A DNA stretch of 6,956 nt from Ilumatobacteraceae bacterium (GTDB lineage Bacteria > Actinomycetota > Acidimicrobiia > Acidimicrobiales > Ilumatobacteraceae), in contig JANQZQ010000035.1 of the NCBI GenBank assembly GCA_030728545.1, positions 1 through 6,956 on the forward strand. Reading direction: 5' to 3'. Below, in pieces: positions 6,845 to 6,956 of this stretch. The notes beneath the pieces were generated by a model that saw nothing but the letters and a program-made list of their open reading frames with translations, was not told the origin of the DNA and searched no databases. A program made the position numbers and the translations under genes. The stretch's first letter is position 1. Each line of letters starts with the position of its first letter.

Positions 6845-6888
6845 CTCGCTCGATGGCGTCGATGCGCGCATCACCACAACCCCCAAGT

Positions 6889-6918
6889 TTGACGAGGCTT
6901 TGCCACATCGTGTAGACG
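6889..6918 (+). promoter_or_regulatory. Probable housekeeping-sigma promoter in front of CIRCE
   Basis: TTGACG at 6889-6894 matches the -35 consensus TTGACA in five of six bases. A -10-like TAGACG sits at 6913-6918 (18-base spacer), and GTAGAC at 6912-6917 gives a 17-base spacer. The expected transcription start falls at about 6924, inside the left arm of the CIRCE element. This is the usual geometry for HrcA repression. The -10 is weak, so the call rests mainly on the -35 match and this geometry. Confidence 0.55.
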
Positions 6919-6919
6919 G

Positions 6920-6946
6920 TTAGCAGTCTCGTCGGTAGAGTGCTAA
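6920..6946 (+). promoter_or_regulatory. CIRCE element (HrcA operator)
   Basis: The left arm TTAGCAGTC (6920-6928), a 9-base spacer (6929-6937) and the right arm GAGTGCTAA (6938-6946) match the CIRCE consensus TTAGCACTC-N9-GAGTGCTAA. The right arm and spacer length are exact. The left arm has one change (C to G at 6926). CIRCE is bound by the repressor HrcA and controls groES-groEL, groEL2, or dnaK/hrcA operons in Actinobacteria, Firmicutes, Cyanobacteria and others. The preceding promoter on the + strand points rightwards, so the regulated chaperone gene should start shortly beyond the window edge. Confidence 0.9.
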
Positions 6947-6956
6947 CGCCTTCCTT

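Noticed and set aside
6919..6947. Inverted repeat GTTAGCA/TGCTAAC read as a rho-independent terminator of the glycan operon.
   Set aside because: Arm sequence and 9-base spacing match the CIRCE consensus, the stem is not GC-rich, and there is no T run after it before the window ends.
6825..6956. An open minus-strand frame of 43 codons running from the right edge to a TAG at 6825-6827, which could be the 3' end of a convergent gene.
   Set aside because: It runs through the promoter and CIRCE element, matches no family I recognise, and overlaps the last + strand gene by 20 bases. The CIRCE match is much stronger evidence that this is an upstream regulatory region.

Overview
The window reads as a bacterial chromosome segment of moderately high GC. 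It carries eight co-directional genes on the + strand, packed almost without gaps from the left edge to about 6844. A short regulatory region follows at the right edge. A MoaD-like protein that closely resembles actinobacterial CysO, a CruF/CrtI-type carotenoid pair, and a CIRCE operator together suggest an actinobacterium, possibly of the Acidimicrobiia type. That assignment is an inference. Kdo genes are classically Gram-negative, so another phylum cannot be excluded.

Layout. (1) Carotenoid module, 2-2013: the 3' part of a CruF-family carotenoid hydratase gene overlaps by ATGA a CrtI-family carotenoid desaturase gene. (2) At 2023-2313 lies a small ubiquitin-fold sulfur-carrier gene of MoaD/ThiS/CysO type, whose product ends in Gly-Gly-Arg rather than Gly-Gly. 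(3) Kdo module, 2327-4925: kdsB (CMP-Kdo synthetase, TTG start), kdsD/kpsF (arabinose-5-phosphate isomerase with two CBS domains) and kdsA (Kdo-8-phosphate synthase of the metal-dependent, cysteine-containing class). (4) Two surface-glycan genes, 4930-6844: a GT8-like GT-A glycosyltransferase and a GT-B-like transferase of unknown specificity. (5) At 6845-6956 is an intergenic region with a probable sigma-70-type promoter and a near-perfect CIRCE element, the HrcA heat-shock operator. A chaperonin operon (groES-groEL or similar) therefore probably begins just past the right edge.

How it works together. KdsD makes arabinose-5-phosphate from ribulose-5-phosphate, KdsA condenses it with phosphoenolpyruvate to Kdo-8-phosphate, and KdsB activates free Kdo as CMP-Kdo. 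The Kdo-8-phosphate phosphatase (KdsC) is missing here and must be supplied elsewhere or by an unrelated phosphatase. The two transferases plausibly use CMP-Kdo or build the glycan that carries it. Gene spacings of -4 to +13 bp suggest one long transcript linking carotenoid, sulfur-carrier and Kdo/glycan functions. No internal gap is long enough to hold an obvious promoter or terminator.
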